Part shown: piece after piece, positions 52,841-60,819 of the stretch | Numbering within the stretch: position 1 is the first letter of the stretch | Layout: each line of letters opens with the position of its first letter | DNA from: Soonwooa sp032078105 | GTDB taxonomy: Bacteria > Bacteroidota > Bacteroidia > Flavobacteriales > Weeksellaceae | DNA length: 64,000 bases | Assembly: GCA_046269235.1 (NCBI GenBank) | Contig: JBJZOS010000001.1 | Coordinates: 1 to 64,000, forward strand | Direction: 5' to 3' | Notes under the pieces: model-generated | What the model saw: the letters and a program-made list of their open reading frames with translations, nothing else | Told to the model about the DNA's origin: nothing | Database searches by the model: none | Translations under genes and position numbers: made by a program

Positions 52841-53992
52841 ATGAGATACCACAGCTCTGGAAATATTCCACAGAAAAGACATACAGTTTTTAAGTCGACC
52901 GAAGATAATTTCTATTACGAACAACTGTTCGGGACAGAAGGTTTTCATGGGATTTCTTCGTTGTTATATCACATCCACCGTCCTACGCAGATAAAGGAAG
53001 TGAAGCTTTATAAAAATGCAACACCACAAATTGCAGTGGCTAAGAACATCCAACCCAGAATGTTCAAAGGGAAAGATGTGACGCCCGAAGATGATTTTTT
53101 GGAAAGCCGAAAGATTTTGATGTTAAATAATGACCTTAAATTGGGACTTGCTAAACCTCGAAAATCTACCGATTATTTTTACAAAAACGCACACATGGAC
53201 GAGTTGTTTTTTGTGCATGAAGGAAAAGGTGTTCTTAAAACTTTTGTCGGAGATTTAGAATTTGGCGTTGGCGATTACCTGATTATTCCACGCGGGACAA
53301 TCTATCAAATGGAATTCGAAACCGAAAATAACGTTTTGTTTTTCATAGAAAGTAATTCGCCAATCTATACGCCGAAACGTTACAGAAACGAGTTCGGACA
53401 ATTGTTAGAACATTCGCCATTCTGTGAGCGAGACATTATTTTGCCGACTCTTAAGGCACCAAAAGACGAAAAAGGAGAGTTTTTGATAAAGGTTAAAAAA
53501 GATGATATGATTTGGGATATCACCTATGCGACGCATCCATTCGATGTTGTTGGTTGGGATGGTTTCTTCTATCCTTTCAAATTTAATATCAAAAATTTTG
53601 AACCCATTACAGGTCGTGTACACCAACCGCCACCAGTGCACCAAAATTTTGAAGCGCACAACTTTGTAGTTTGCTCTTTTGTCGCACGACTTTTTGATTA
53701 TCATCCAGAAGCAATCCCTGCACCTTATAACCACTCAAACATCGATTCGGACGAGGTTTTGTTTTATACCGAAGGCGACTTTATGAGTCGTAATCACATT
53801 GACTTGATGGATTTTACTCTGCATCCAGGTGGTATTGTCCATGGACCACATCCAGGCGCCATGGAACGTAGTATTGGCGTAAAAGAAACTCACGAATACG
53901 CCGTAATGGTTGATCCTTTCCGTCCTTTGTTATTAACAGAAGAAGCGATGAAGGTTGAAGATCCATCGTATTTGACAAGTTGGTTAGAGTAG
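52841..53992 (+). CDS. hmgA: Homogentisate 1,2-dioxygenase
   Basis: HmgA opens the ring of homogentisate in phenylalanine and tyrosine breakdown. The 383-residue cupin-fold protein has RYHSSGNIPQKRHTVFKS, GFHGISSLLYHIHRPTQIKE, DELFFVHEGKGVLKT, and iron-ligand regions GRVHQPPPVHQNFEAHNFVV and HPGGIVHGPHPGAMERSIG. The length is a little below that of mammalian or proteobacterial forms (about 430), which is normal for the bacterial short type. It is followed after 97 bases by a CoA-transferase. Confidence 0.92.
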   Translation: MRYHSSGNIPQKRHTVFKSTEDNFYYEQLFGTEGFHGISSLLYHIHRPTQIKEVKLYKNATPQIAVAKNIQPRMFKGKDVTPEDDFLESRKILMLNNDLKLGLAKPRKSTDYFYKNAHMDELFFVHEGKGVLKTFVGDLEFGVGDYLIIPRGTIYQMEFETENNVLFFIESNSPIYTPKRYRNEFGQLLEHSPFCERDIILPTLKAPKDEKGEFLIKVKKDDMIWDITYATHPFDVVGWDGFFYPFKFNIKNFEPITGRVHQPPPVHQNFEAHNFVVCSFVARLFDYHPEAIPAPYNHSNIDSDEVLFYTEGDFMSRNHIDLMDFTLHPGGIVHGPHPGAMERSIGVKETHEYAVMVDPFRPLLLTEEAMKVEDPSYLTSWLE

Positions 53993-54011
53993 CGAATGTT
54001 AGCTAGATTAT

Positions 54012-54031
54012 ATGAGAAATCTCATTTTTTC
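54012..54031 (+). terminator. Possible weak terminator after hmgA
   Basis: ATGAG and CTCAT pair around AAAT and are followed by six Ts. The stem is only five base pairs, so support is weak. Confidence 0.35.
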
Positions 54032-54089
54032 ATGTTTTAACTAAGTGCTAATTTTAAAGAATACGACTAAATAATAAGTAAAGGTAATT

Positions 54090-55361
54090 ATGATAAACTA
54101 TGTAAGTGCTGAAGAGGCTGTATCTGTGGTTAAAAGCGGTGATCGTATCTTCTCACACGGAAGTGCATGTACACCCAATTTTTTGTTAAACGAATTGGCA
54201 AAACAGAGTCAAAGGCTTCAAAATGTTGAAATGGTTTCTATCACTCAACAAGGTGATGTGGCCATTGCGCAACCAGGTTATGAAGGAAGTTTTAAAATCA
54301 ATTCTTTCTTTGTATCTACCCCCGTTCGACAGGCTGTTAATTCGGAAAGGGGAGATTTTGTTCCAATTTTTTTGAGCGAGATTCCGATTTTATTTAAAAA
54401 TAATATTTTGCCTTTGGACGTTGCGATCATCACCGTGTCACCTCCAGATAAACATGGTTATGTTACTTTAGGGACTTCAGTTGATATTGCAAGATCTGCC
54501 GTTGATACTGCCAAAATTGTTATAGCACAGGTTAATCCAAAAATGCCAAAAACACATGGTGACGGGATGATTCACGTTAGCAAAATCGATAAATTGGTTT
54601 GGCATGAAGAAGAATTAATGACCATCGATTATGGTGCGAAAGCTGGTGAAGAAGAAGCCAAAATTGGTAAATATGTTGCCGAACTTATCGATGACAAAGC
54701 AACAATACAAATGGGTATTGGGACTATTCCTGATGCCGTTCTTAAGTCTTTAGGAAATCATAAAGATCTTGGAATACATACCGAAATGTTGAGTGACGGC
54801 GTCATCGACCTTATTAAAAATGATGTCATTAACAACAAGTTCAAAGGTTTCCATAATAATGTAAGCATAACGAGTTTCTGTTTTGGAACTAAAAAATTGT
54901 ATGATTTTGTCGATGATAATCCTGCGATTGCCTTTTTGGATGTTCAGCATGTTAATTTCCCAATCAACATCATGAAAAATAAAAAGATGCATGCGATTAA
55001 CTCAGCAATCGAAATTGACTTAACAGGACAGGTTTGTGCAGATTCGATCGGTACTTATCAATATAGTGGTATTGGAGGACAAATGGACTTTATGCGTGGT
55101 GCTGCGCTTAGCGAAGGTGGAAAGCCAATAATGGCCCTAAGCTCTCGTACCAAAAAAGGAATCCCAAGGATTGTTCCATTCTTAAAAGAAGGTGCTGGCG
55201 TAGTAACGACTAGAGGTCACATGCATTATGTTTGTACAGAATTCGGGATGGCGTATTTGTATGGTAAAAATCTTAAACAACGGGCAAAAGCATTAATCGA
55301 TATTTCGCACCCTGATGATCGCGAAATGTTAGAAAGAGCTGCTTTTGAAAGATTTAGATAA
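54090..55361 (+). CDS. Acetyl-CoA hydrolase/transferase family protein (4-hydroxybutyrate CoA-transferase-like)
   Basis: This 423-residue family I CoA-transferase has GDRIFSHGSACTP near the N-terminus, AIITVSPPDKHGYVTLGTSVD, IQMGIGTIPDAVLKSLGNH (with the family glutamate region following as TEMLSDG) and IPRIVPFLKEGAGVVTTRG. The family moves CoA between acids or hydrolyses acetyl-CoA. No direct substrate evidence exists; the link to homogentisate breakdown (fumarate plus acetoacetate) is only by position. Converges with the AraC-type gene. Confidence 0.88.
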   Translation: MINYVSAEEAVSVVKSGDRIFSHGSACTPNFLLNELAKQSQRLQNVEMVSITQQGDVAIAQPGYEGSFKINSFFVSTPVRQAVNSERGDFVPIFLSEIPILFKNNILPLDVAIITVSPPDKHGYVTLGTSVDIARSAVDTAKIVIAQVNPKMPKTHGDGMIHVSKIDKLVWHEEELMTIDYGAKAGEEEAKIGKYVAELIDDKATIQMGIGTIPDAVLKSLGNHKDLGIHTEMLSDGVIDLIKNDVINNKFKGFHNNVSITSFCFGTKKLYDFVDDNPAIAFLDVQHVNFPINIMKNKKMHAINSAIEIDLTGQVCADSIGTYQYSGIGGQMDFMRGAALSEGGKPIMALSSRTKKGIPRIVPFLKEGAGVVTTRGHMHYVCTEFGMAYLYGKNLKQRAKALIDISHPDDREMLERAAFERFR

Positions 55362-55427
55362 AATTTTAATTTTAAAAAGATAAAGATAATTAGTGAAGCC
55401 TATTGTTTTGAGCTAATTATAAATGAC

Positions 55428-55467
55428 AAAAAAAGTTTATTGATTAGTTTCAATAAACTTTTTTTAT
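55428..55467. terminator. Bidirectional terminator, CoA-transferase and AraC-type genes
   Basis: AAAAGTTTATTGA pairs with TTCAATAAACTTTT around TTAG, with A and T runs on either side. Confidence 0.9.
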
Positions 55468-55472
55468 GTATC

Positions 55473-56396
55473 TTATTGTATTATTAAACTATCCTTTTGG
55501 AAGGACTTAGGCGTCGTCCCTTCATGTTGTTTGAAAACCCTTGTGAAATAATTAGTATCTGTGAAACCCGTTTGGAAAGCTACTTCTTTGATGCTTTCTC
55601 GTTTTTTTAATAAATCTTTAGCAAGGTTAATACGTTCTTTCAAAATAAAATCGTTGGGCGAAATGCCAAGTTCTTCTTTAAACATTTTGAAAAAATTAGA
55701 CTTGCTGACATAGGCCATTTTTGCCATTTGGTCGATATTAAGTTTTTGATTGAGATTTTGTTTAATAAAATCTATGATGTAACCAAGTCGCGATTGGTTT
55801 TTAGAAAGTTGCAGTTGTATCATAGTACTCGCTTGGGTTTGCATTAATCTTATCAATAGTTCTTTAAGCGCAAAATCTGCCATCAGATCTTTGTGCGTAT
55901 TATTGTCCATCGCGATCCGCATAATATTGTTGGTCGCCGAGGTCAACGATTCGGTATTGAAAACATAATACTCCTGATTTTGAAGTTGCCAAGAGCTTGT
56001 TTCGTCAACCTTTGTTTCATAAAGATTAAGGTAATTGAGGGTATTCTCAATAAACTCAGAATTTAGACTTAATGACAGACATTGCGAAGGCGCATCGTCT
56101 GCTTCTGGAAAGTCGATGACCATCGTTTAACCAGGTGCTACCAATATACTTTCACCGGGTAGATAATCGAAGTAATCTGTTTTGCCATCTAGTTTTAATT
56201 TCTTTTTGCCGCGTAACATTGCTGTACAAGCCACATCTTTAAAATGTAATTTAACATCAAAAGCAGAGCGATGGGTTTCATAAATATTAAACTCGCAATT
56301 TTTTAACGTATAAGAAGTTTTATTTTCTACCATGCTGCCAAGCTGCTTTTCGTTTAGTAGAGCAGGTTGATGGATGTATGATTTTTCTAGCGACAT
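55473..56396 (-). pseudogene. AraC family transcriptional regulator split by one in-frame TAA
   Basis: An ATG at 56396 starts MSLEKSYIHQPALLNEKQLG. The frame runs 89 codons to TAA at 56129-56127, and then continues in the same frame for 217 more codons to 55473. The whole (307 residues) is one AraC-family protein: N-terminal cupin-like domain (residues 20-130) and a double helix-turn-helix (about 205-300; AYVSKSNFFKMFKEELGISP and AFQTGFTDTNYFTRVFKQHE). The stop lies in the segment ILVAPG-TMVIDF, where GAA or CAA would be expected. The ATG after it (TAA-ACG-ATG) could restart translation, so a split but working regulator cannot be excluded. It lies next to the aldehyde dehydrogenase gene, its likely target. 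Confidence 0.85.
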
Positions 56397-56530
56397 GTTA
56401 TCATTCTTTTAAAATGGCGATTGTTAAAAATAAGTAATTATGTTTTAATAAACCTCTAATATTTTGTTAATAAAATTCTAAAGTTTGCAACATAAGGAGG
56501 ATTTTACTATAAATGTGTAGGAATGTGCTA

Positions 56531-56559
56531 TTGTTTTACATTTTGTCAAAGTAATTTCG
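56531..56559 (+). promoter_or_regulatory. Promoter of the aldehyde dehydrogenase gene
   Basis: TTG at 56531-56533 and TAATTTCG at 56552-56559 (7 of 8 bases of TAnnTTTG) are 18 bases apart. A leader of about 80 bases would precede the ATG at 56645. The AraC-family gene is divergent upstream. Confidence 0.55.
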
Positions 56560-56644
56560 AATTATCAATAACAAAACAACTAACAAGATTAAATGTTTAT
56601 TGATTATAAGTTTAATTAAAATAAATTTTAAAATCATACATATT

Positions 56645-58153
56645 ATGAGTACAAACGCAATACAAAGACCTGACTTTAAGGCTAAATATGATAATTATAT
56701 CGGTGGCAAATTCGTTGCACCGGTTTTAGGGAAATATTTTGATGTCGTTTCACCAATAGATGGTAAAGTTTTTACACAAGCTGCACACTCTACTAAAGAA
56801 GATTTGGAGTTGGCTGTTGATACAGCCTCTAAAGCTTTCGAAACTTGGAAAAACATCTCTGTTACAGAACGTAGTATTTTGCTTAATAAAATTGCTGACC
56901 GTATTGAGGAAAATCTACAATACATCGCTTCGGTTGAGACCATAGATAATGGTAAAGCAGTTCGTGAGACTTTGGCTGCAGATATTCCTTTGGCGATTGA
57001 CCATTTCAGATATTTTGCAAGTGTTATTCGTGCGGAAGAAGGCTCACTTAACGAGTTGGATAAAGACACGGTGTCTTTAATCGTTAACGAACCTTTGGGG
57101 GTTGTGGCGCAAATTATCCCTTGGAATTTCCCAATCCTTATGGCGGTTTGGAAGCTGGCACCTGCTTTGGCTGCAGGTAACTGTGTGGTTCTGAAACCAG
57201 CAGAAAGCACTCCGATATCTATTCTGGTGCTTATGGAGCTTATTGGTGATTTGATCCCTGCGGGCGTTATCAATATAGTTAATGGTTTCGGAGCAGAGTT
57301 AGGAAGACCTTTGGTAACGAATCCAAAAGTGGCAAAAGCAGCTTTCACAGGATCGACAGCGACAGGGCGTTTGGTTATGCAATATGCCACCGAAAATATC
57401 ATTCCTGTAACTTTAGAATTAGGTGGAAAATCTCCGAATGTATTCTTCAGTTCAGTGATGGACGAAGATGATGAGTTTTTGGACAAAGCGATAGAAGGCG
57501 CGGTTTTATTTGCTTTAAATCAAGGCGAAATTTGTACTTGTCCTTCAAGATTGTTGATTCAAGAAGATATTTACGACGCATTTATCGCAAGAGTTGTAGA
57601 AAGAGTTAACGCGATTAAAGTTGGTAATCCATTAGATCCAACGGTGATGATGGGTGCACAAGCTTCTCAAATCCAGAAAGACAAAATTATGTCTTACATC
57701 AAATTAGGAAAAGAAGAAGGCGCAGAAGTATTAACAGGAGGCGACGCTAACCATTTGGGTGGCGACATCGAGGACGGATATTACATTCAGCCGACTTTGT
57801 TCAAAGGGCATAACAAAATGAGAATTTTCCAGGAAGAGATTTTTGGACCAGTGCTAGCGGTAACAACTTTTAAAGACGAAGCCGAAGCCATCGCGATTGC
57901 AAATGATACTATTTATGGTCTTGGCGCAGGCGTTTGGACAAGAGATGCACATCAATTATATACGGTGCCGAGAGCAATCCAAGCGGGTAGAGTTTGGGTT
58001 AACCAATACCACTCTTATCCAGCAGGAGCGCCGTTTGGAGGTTACAAGCAATCAGGTATCGGTCGCGAAAACCACAAGATGATGCTCGATTACTATCGTC
58101 AGACAAAAAATATGTTAATCTCATATAACAAAAATAAGTTAGGTTTCTTCTAG
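56645..58153 (+). CDS. NAD-dependent aldehyde dehydrogenase (AldB/ExaC/AcoD type)
   Basis: The frame opens earlier (TTG at 56600), but the ATG at 56645 gives the normal STNAIQRPDFKAKYDNYIGG start and a 502-residue product. It has the catalytic Cys in QGEICTCPSRLLIQ (about residue 301), Glu in TLELGGKSPNVFF, the cofactor region QIIPWNFPILMAVWKLAPAL, and late PFGGYKQSGIGREN. It oxidises short aldehydes such as acetaldehyde to acids. The pairing AraC regulator-ALDH-DUF779 is common and supports an acetaldehyde or alcohol role. A terminator and a repeat separate it from DUF779. Confidence 0.93.
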   Translation: MSTNAIQRPDFKAKYDNYIGGKFVAPVLGKYFDVVSPIDGKVFTQAAHSTKEDLELAVDTASKAFETWKNISVTERSILLNKIADRIEENLQYIASVETIDNGKAVRETLAADIPLAIDHFRYFASVIRAEEGSLNELDKDTVSLIVNEPLGVVAQIIPWNFPILMAVWKLAPALAAGNCVVLKPAESTPISILVLMELIGDLIPAGVINIVNGFGAELGRPLVTNPKVAKAAFTGSTATGRLVMQYATENIIPVTLELGGKSPNVFFSSVMDEDDEFLDKAIEGAVLFALNQGEICTCPSRLLIQEDIYDAFIARVVERVNAIKVGNPLDPTVMMGAQASQIQKDKIMSYIKLGKEEGAEVLTGGDANHLGGDIEDGYYIQPTLFKGHNKMRIFQEEIFGPVLAVTTFKDEAEAIAIANDTIYGLGAGVWTRDAHQLYTVPRAIQAGRVWVNQYHSYPAGAPFGGYKQSGIGRENHKMMLDYYRQTKNMLISYNKNKLGFF

Positions 58154-58166
58154 AAACAAATGTTGT

Positions 58167-58395
58167 GGGCGTGTCACTTGGTTGCCATCCTTAGATAGCT
58201 TTGATAATTTGAGATTTGGTATGTTTTTTTGTTAGTCAAACCAACCAAGTGTCGGTCTACGCACAGTCGCTTTTCTTTCGGGGCTTTGGCTTGGCACCAG
58301 CCACCACAAGAAAGAGCTCCGACAATGTGCTTCGTCCTCACGCAGAGGGAGTTGTCAAAGAAATAGCTAGGCAAAGAAGAGAGGTTTTATATGAT
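58167..58395. repeat. Intergenic element between aldehyde dehydrogenase and DUF779 genes
   Basis: The element begins with GGGCGTGTC, as at 49776. A 10-bp inverted repeat, CACTTGGTTG (58175-58184) and CAACCAAGTG (58242-58251), can form a long hairpin. The GC-rich 58252-58350 stretch follows (CTTGGCACCAGCCACCACAA, then CGTCCTCACGCAGAGGGA), similar in ending to copy A. No gene is supported in 58154-58519. The element probably inserted in a once tighter operon. Confidence 0.65.
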
Positions 58396-58445
58396 TAATA
58401 CCTAATTAATTTAACTTAATTTGCCTTATTTAATTTGTGTTTTAG

Positions 58446-58478
58446 CCTGACTTTATTTAATAGAGTCAGGATTTTTTT
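58446..58478 (+). terminator. Terminator between aldehyde dehydrogenase and DUF779 genes
   Basis: CCTGACT pairs with AGTCAGG around an 11-base AT-rich loop, followed by a run of T. It would cut the transcript between the two genes. Confidence 0.8.
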
Positions 58479-58519
58479 GTACCTAGAAATAATGTTTAAC
58501 TTTTAATAAATTAAAAAAG

Positions 58520-58894
58520 ATGATATCTCGACTAGATGTTACAGATAAAGCTTTGGAAGTTATTAATACTTTGGAAGCGCAACACGGACCCTTGATGTTT
58601 TATCAAGCTGGAGGTTGTTGCGAAGGCACACAGCCACAATGTTTTGAAAAAGGAAGCTTTTTCCCACGTATGAACGATGTTCTTCTTGGTCATATCAAAA
58701 ATTACGAATTTTGGATCGACCGCGATCTTTTCGAATATTGGCAGCATTCGCATTTTACCTTAGATGTTCTTGACGGTTTTGGACCTGGTGGATTTTCGTT
58801 GGAAAGTCCTTTGGGAAAAACCTTTAAAGTACATTATCGGCTTTTCTCAACCGAAGAACTTGCAGATCTAGAACCTGTTAAAAGAAATGAATAA
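58520..58894 (+). CDS. DUF779 family protein (partner of aldehyde dehydrogenase)
   Basis: This 124-residue protein has MFYQAGGCCEGTQPQCF and GFSLESPLGKTFKVHYRLF, the DUF779 signature with a conserved Gly-Gly-Cys-Cys-x-Gly. The family is usually found beside aldehyde dehydrogenase of the AldB type and is of unknown function; the cysteines suggest metal or thiol chemistry. Here it is 366 bases downstream, beyond a repeat and a terminator, so it probably needs its own promoter, which I cannot locate with confidence. Confidence 0.88.
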   Translation: MISRLDVTDKALEVINTLEAQHGPLMFYQAGGCCEGTQPQCFEKGSFFPRMNDVLLGHIKNYEFWIDRDLFEYWQHSHFTLDVLDGFGPGGFSLESPLGKTFKVHYRLFSTEELADLEPVKRNE

Positions 58895-58963
58895 CCAACT
58901 GTTGTTTTTCTTGGGGTAAAATATGAAACAAGCTTCTCAGCTAAATTTTAAATAATAGATAAC

Positions 58964-58993
58964 TTGTAATCAATATGCAAAGTTTTATCTTTG
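58964..58993 (+). promoter_or_regulatory. Promoter of the trmH-like gene, leaderless layout
   Basis: TTG at 58964-58966 and TATCTTTG at 58986-58993 are exactly 19 bases apart, matching the Bacteroidetes consensus. The ATG at 58998 comes 4 bases later, where transcription should start. Confidence 0.8.
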
Positions 58994-58997
58994 CACG

Positions 58998-59657
58998 ATG
59001 AATTTAGAAGCGACTTATCAATATTTACAACAGTTTTTAACCGAAGAACGCCTTCAAAAAATAGAACATTTTTCAGCGGAAAGTTCCGATTTTATTTTGC
59101 CAGTTGTGGAGGACGTTTATCAGTTTAGAAATGCTGCAGCAATTCTTCGATCGGTAGAGGCGTGTGGATTTCATAAAGTTGTCGCTTTAGAAAAAGAAAA
59201 TATTTTTGATCCCAATCTTCGTGTTACAAAAGGCGCAGACACTTGGGTGCAAGTTGAAAAAATGCCGCGCGAGATTTCATCATTACAAAAAGTTCGTGAT
59301 CGCGGCTACAAGATTGTAGCGGTTTCGCCAGAGCGCAACGCGACGATGCTTCCCGATTATCAGCCTCATGAGCCTTTGGCTTTGGTTTTTGGGACAGAAT
59401 GGGAGGGCACAACGGACGAACTTTTAGATTTCGCGGACGAGACTTTAGCCATCCCGATGTATGGTTTTACACAAAGTTTTAATGTGTCAGTTGCAGCTGC
59501 AATCTGTATGTACGATCTAAAACAAAAATTACTAAATTCTAATAGTAACTACAAATTGACTGGCGATAAACTTCTTGAAACTAGGATTAACTGGGCGGTT
59601 AATTCGATTAAAAGCGGACCACAAATTTTAGAACAATATCTTAAGAATAACTTCTAA
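58998..59657 (+). CDS. trmH: tRNA (guanosine-18-2'-O)-methyltransferase, TrmH/SpoU family
   Basis: This 219-residue SPOUT methyltransferase carries FILPVVEDVYQFRNAAAILRS (motif 1 with N and R), LALVFGTEWEGTTDE (motif 2, GxExxG) and IPMYGFTQSFNVSVAAAI (motif 3, the knot with SLNVS in most members; here SFNVS). The size and N-terminal helix extension (YLQQFLTEERLQKIEHF) match TrmH acting on G18. The exact nucleotide is inferred. The stop codons of this gene and rsmE are a single base apart, converging. Confidence 0.85.
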   Translation: MNLEATYQYLQQFLTEERLQKIEHFSAESSDFILPVVEDVYQFRNAAAILRSVEACGFHKVVALEKENIFDPNLRVTKGADTWVQVEKMPREISSLQKVRDRGYKIVAVSPERNATMLPDYQPHEPLALVFGTEWEGTTDELLDFADETLAIPMYGFTQSFNVSVAAAICMYDLKQKLLNSNSNYKLTGDKLLETRINWAVNSIKSGPQILEQYLKNNF

Positions 59658-59658
59658 A

Positions 59659-60354
59659 TTACATAAGAGCGTAATTCCATGCGGCTACGAAAACACCAGC
59701 TGTTTCGGTTCGTAGTCTTTGTTGACCTAGGCTAACCCCTTTGATGTTGTTGTCGGCGAGCATTTGTATTTCTCTTTCCGAGAAGTCACCTTCTGGACCA
59801 ATAAGAAATGTAAGGTCTTGTAAATTAGAATCTTGTATTGTTTTCAAATCCATTCTTTTTAGATTTTCGTGACAATGGGCAACGAAAGTTGTTTCAGTAT
59901 TTAAAGTTTTTATAAAATCAGAAAACTTCGTCAAATCATTTATAATTGGGAAATGAAATCTCAAACTCTGTTTAGACGCTGCAACACTTTGCTTTCTAAG
60001 TTTGTCGATATTAATATTTTTGCGTTCTGTTTTTTCTGTAGTGATGAGTGTAATCTCCGAAATCCCCATTTCCGTCGCCTTTTCAATAAAGAATTCGATG
60101 CGGTCAATATTTTTAGTTGGTGCAATGGCAATGTGAAGTTTTGGCGAAAAATCAGCTTGTTTTTCTTTAATTTCGATAACGTCCAAACTGGCTTTTTTAC
60201 CTTCCAATTTTAAAGTTCCAAAAGCCAAATTTCCCAAGCCATCCGTCAAGTAGATTTCTTCACCTTCTTTTATACGAAGCACTTTGGTGATGTGTTGCTG
60301 TTCTTCTTCGTTGATTTTGATGTTAGGAAATATGTCGCCGTAGAAAAGTTTCAT
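59659..60354 (-). CDS. rsmE: 16S rRNA (uracil-1498-N3)-methyltransferase RsmE
   Basis: This 231-residue SPOUT enzyme begins MKLFYGDIFPNIKINEEEQQ with HITKVLRIKEGEEIYLTDG (PUA-like N-terminal domain), then IAPTKNIDRIEFFIEKATEM, a conserved part of the methyltransferase domain. The knot is in FLIGPEGDFSEREI and VSLGQQRLRTETAGVFVAAW. All are standard for RsmE. It is transcribed from the minus strand, downstream of the mepB remnant and tsaD. Confidence 0.94.
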   Translation of the reverse strand: MKLFYGDIFPNIKINEEEQQHITKVLRIKEGEEIYLTDGLGNLAFGTLKLEGKKASLDVIEIKEKQADFSPKLHIAIAPTKNIDRIEFFIEKATEMGISEITLITTEKTERKNINIDKLRKQSVAASKQSLRFHFPIINDLTKFSDFIKTLNTETTFVAHCHENLKRMDLKTIQDSNLQDLTFLIGPEGDFSEREIQMLADNNIKGVSLGQQRLRTETAGVFVAAWNYALM

Positions 60355-60437
60355 TGTGATGTTTTAAAGGTTAAGTTTTGAAGCATTTTCAGATTAGCAA
60401 AATTACTTAAAAATGCGCAATTGCGAAATCTAAGAAT

Positions 60438-60756
60438 TTATTTAAAATCAAAAACAGTTCTTATTTTTTCTAAGCGATTATTATTGCTTTTTGTAACATT
60501 AAAAAAGAAATACGATTGCCAAAGTTTTGTTTTTTCTGCCTGTCTATTTGTTGGATTATCCCAATCTGGATAAAGTCTAAAACAGCGTTGTCCCAAAACA
60601 TTTTCGGTTGTCAAAATTTTGTTTTTTACTAAAACCACTTTGGAGAATATTAAAAAGCCAAAAGAATCTACGCATTCGTCATTTTTTTGTAAATCAGAAA
60701 TTTCAAAACCAATTGTCTCAAAAACTTCTTTTTCTAGTCGATTAAGTATAGATCAT
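60438..60756 (-). pseudogene. MepB family protein remnant with internal deletion and damaged start
   Basis: The C-terminal part is a good MepB match: SFGFLIFSKVVLVKNKILTT, then GQRCFRLYPDWDNPTNRQAE and KTKLWQSYFFF. Upstream the reading frame continues RLEKEVFETIGFEISDLQ, which corresponds to the N-terminal helix of MepB. Between these, about 55 residues of the usual domain (the segment leading to the TPTKxGQFVTxWKR motif) are missing. The ATG at 60756 is one base out of frame with the rest. I see no start codon that would give a full protein. The gene lies between rsmE and tsaD on the minus strand. Confidence 0.75.
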
Positions 60757-60819
60757 TTTGACCTCGGTTGAATTTTAGAAGCAAGTGTTTGTTTAAGTTT
60801 AAAAAACAATCCTGAAGTT

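Noticed and set aside
56695..57486. 263-codon open frame antisense to the aldehyde dehydrogenase gene
   Set aside because: No domain is recognisable, and the sense gene is certain. It is a shadow frame.
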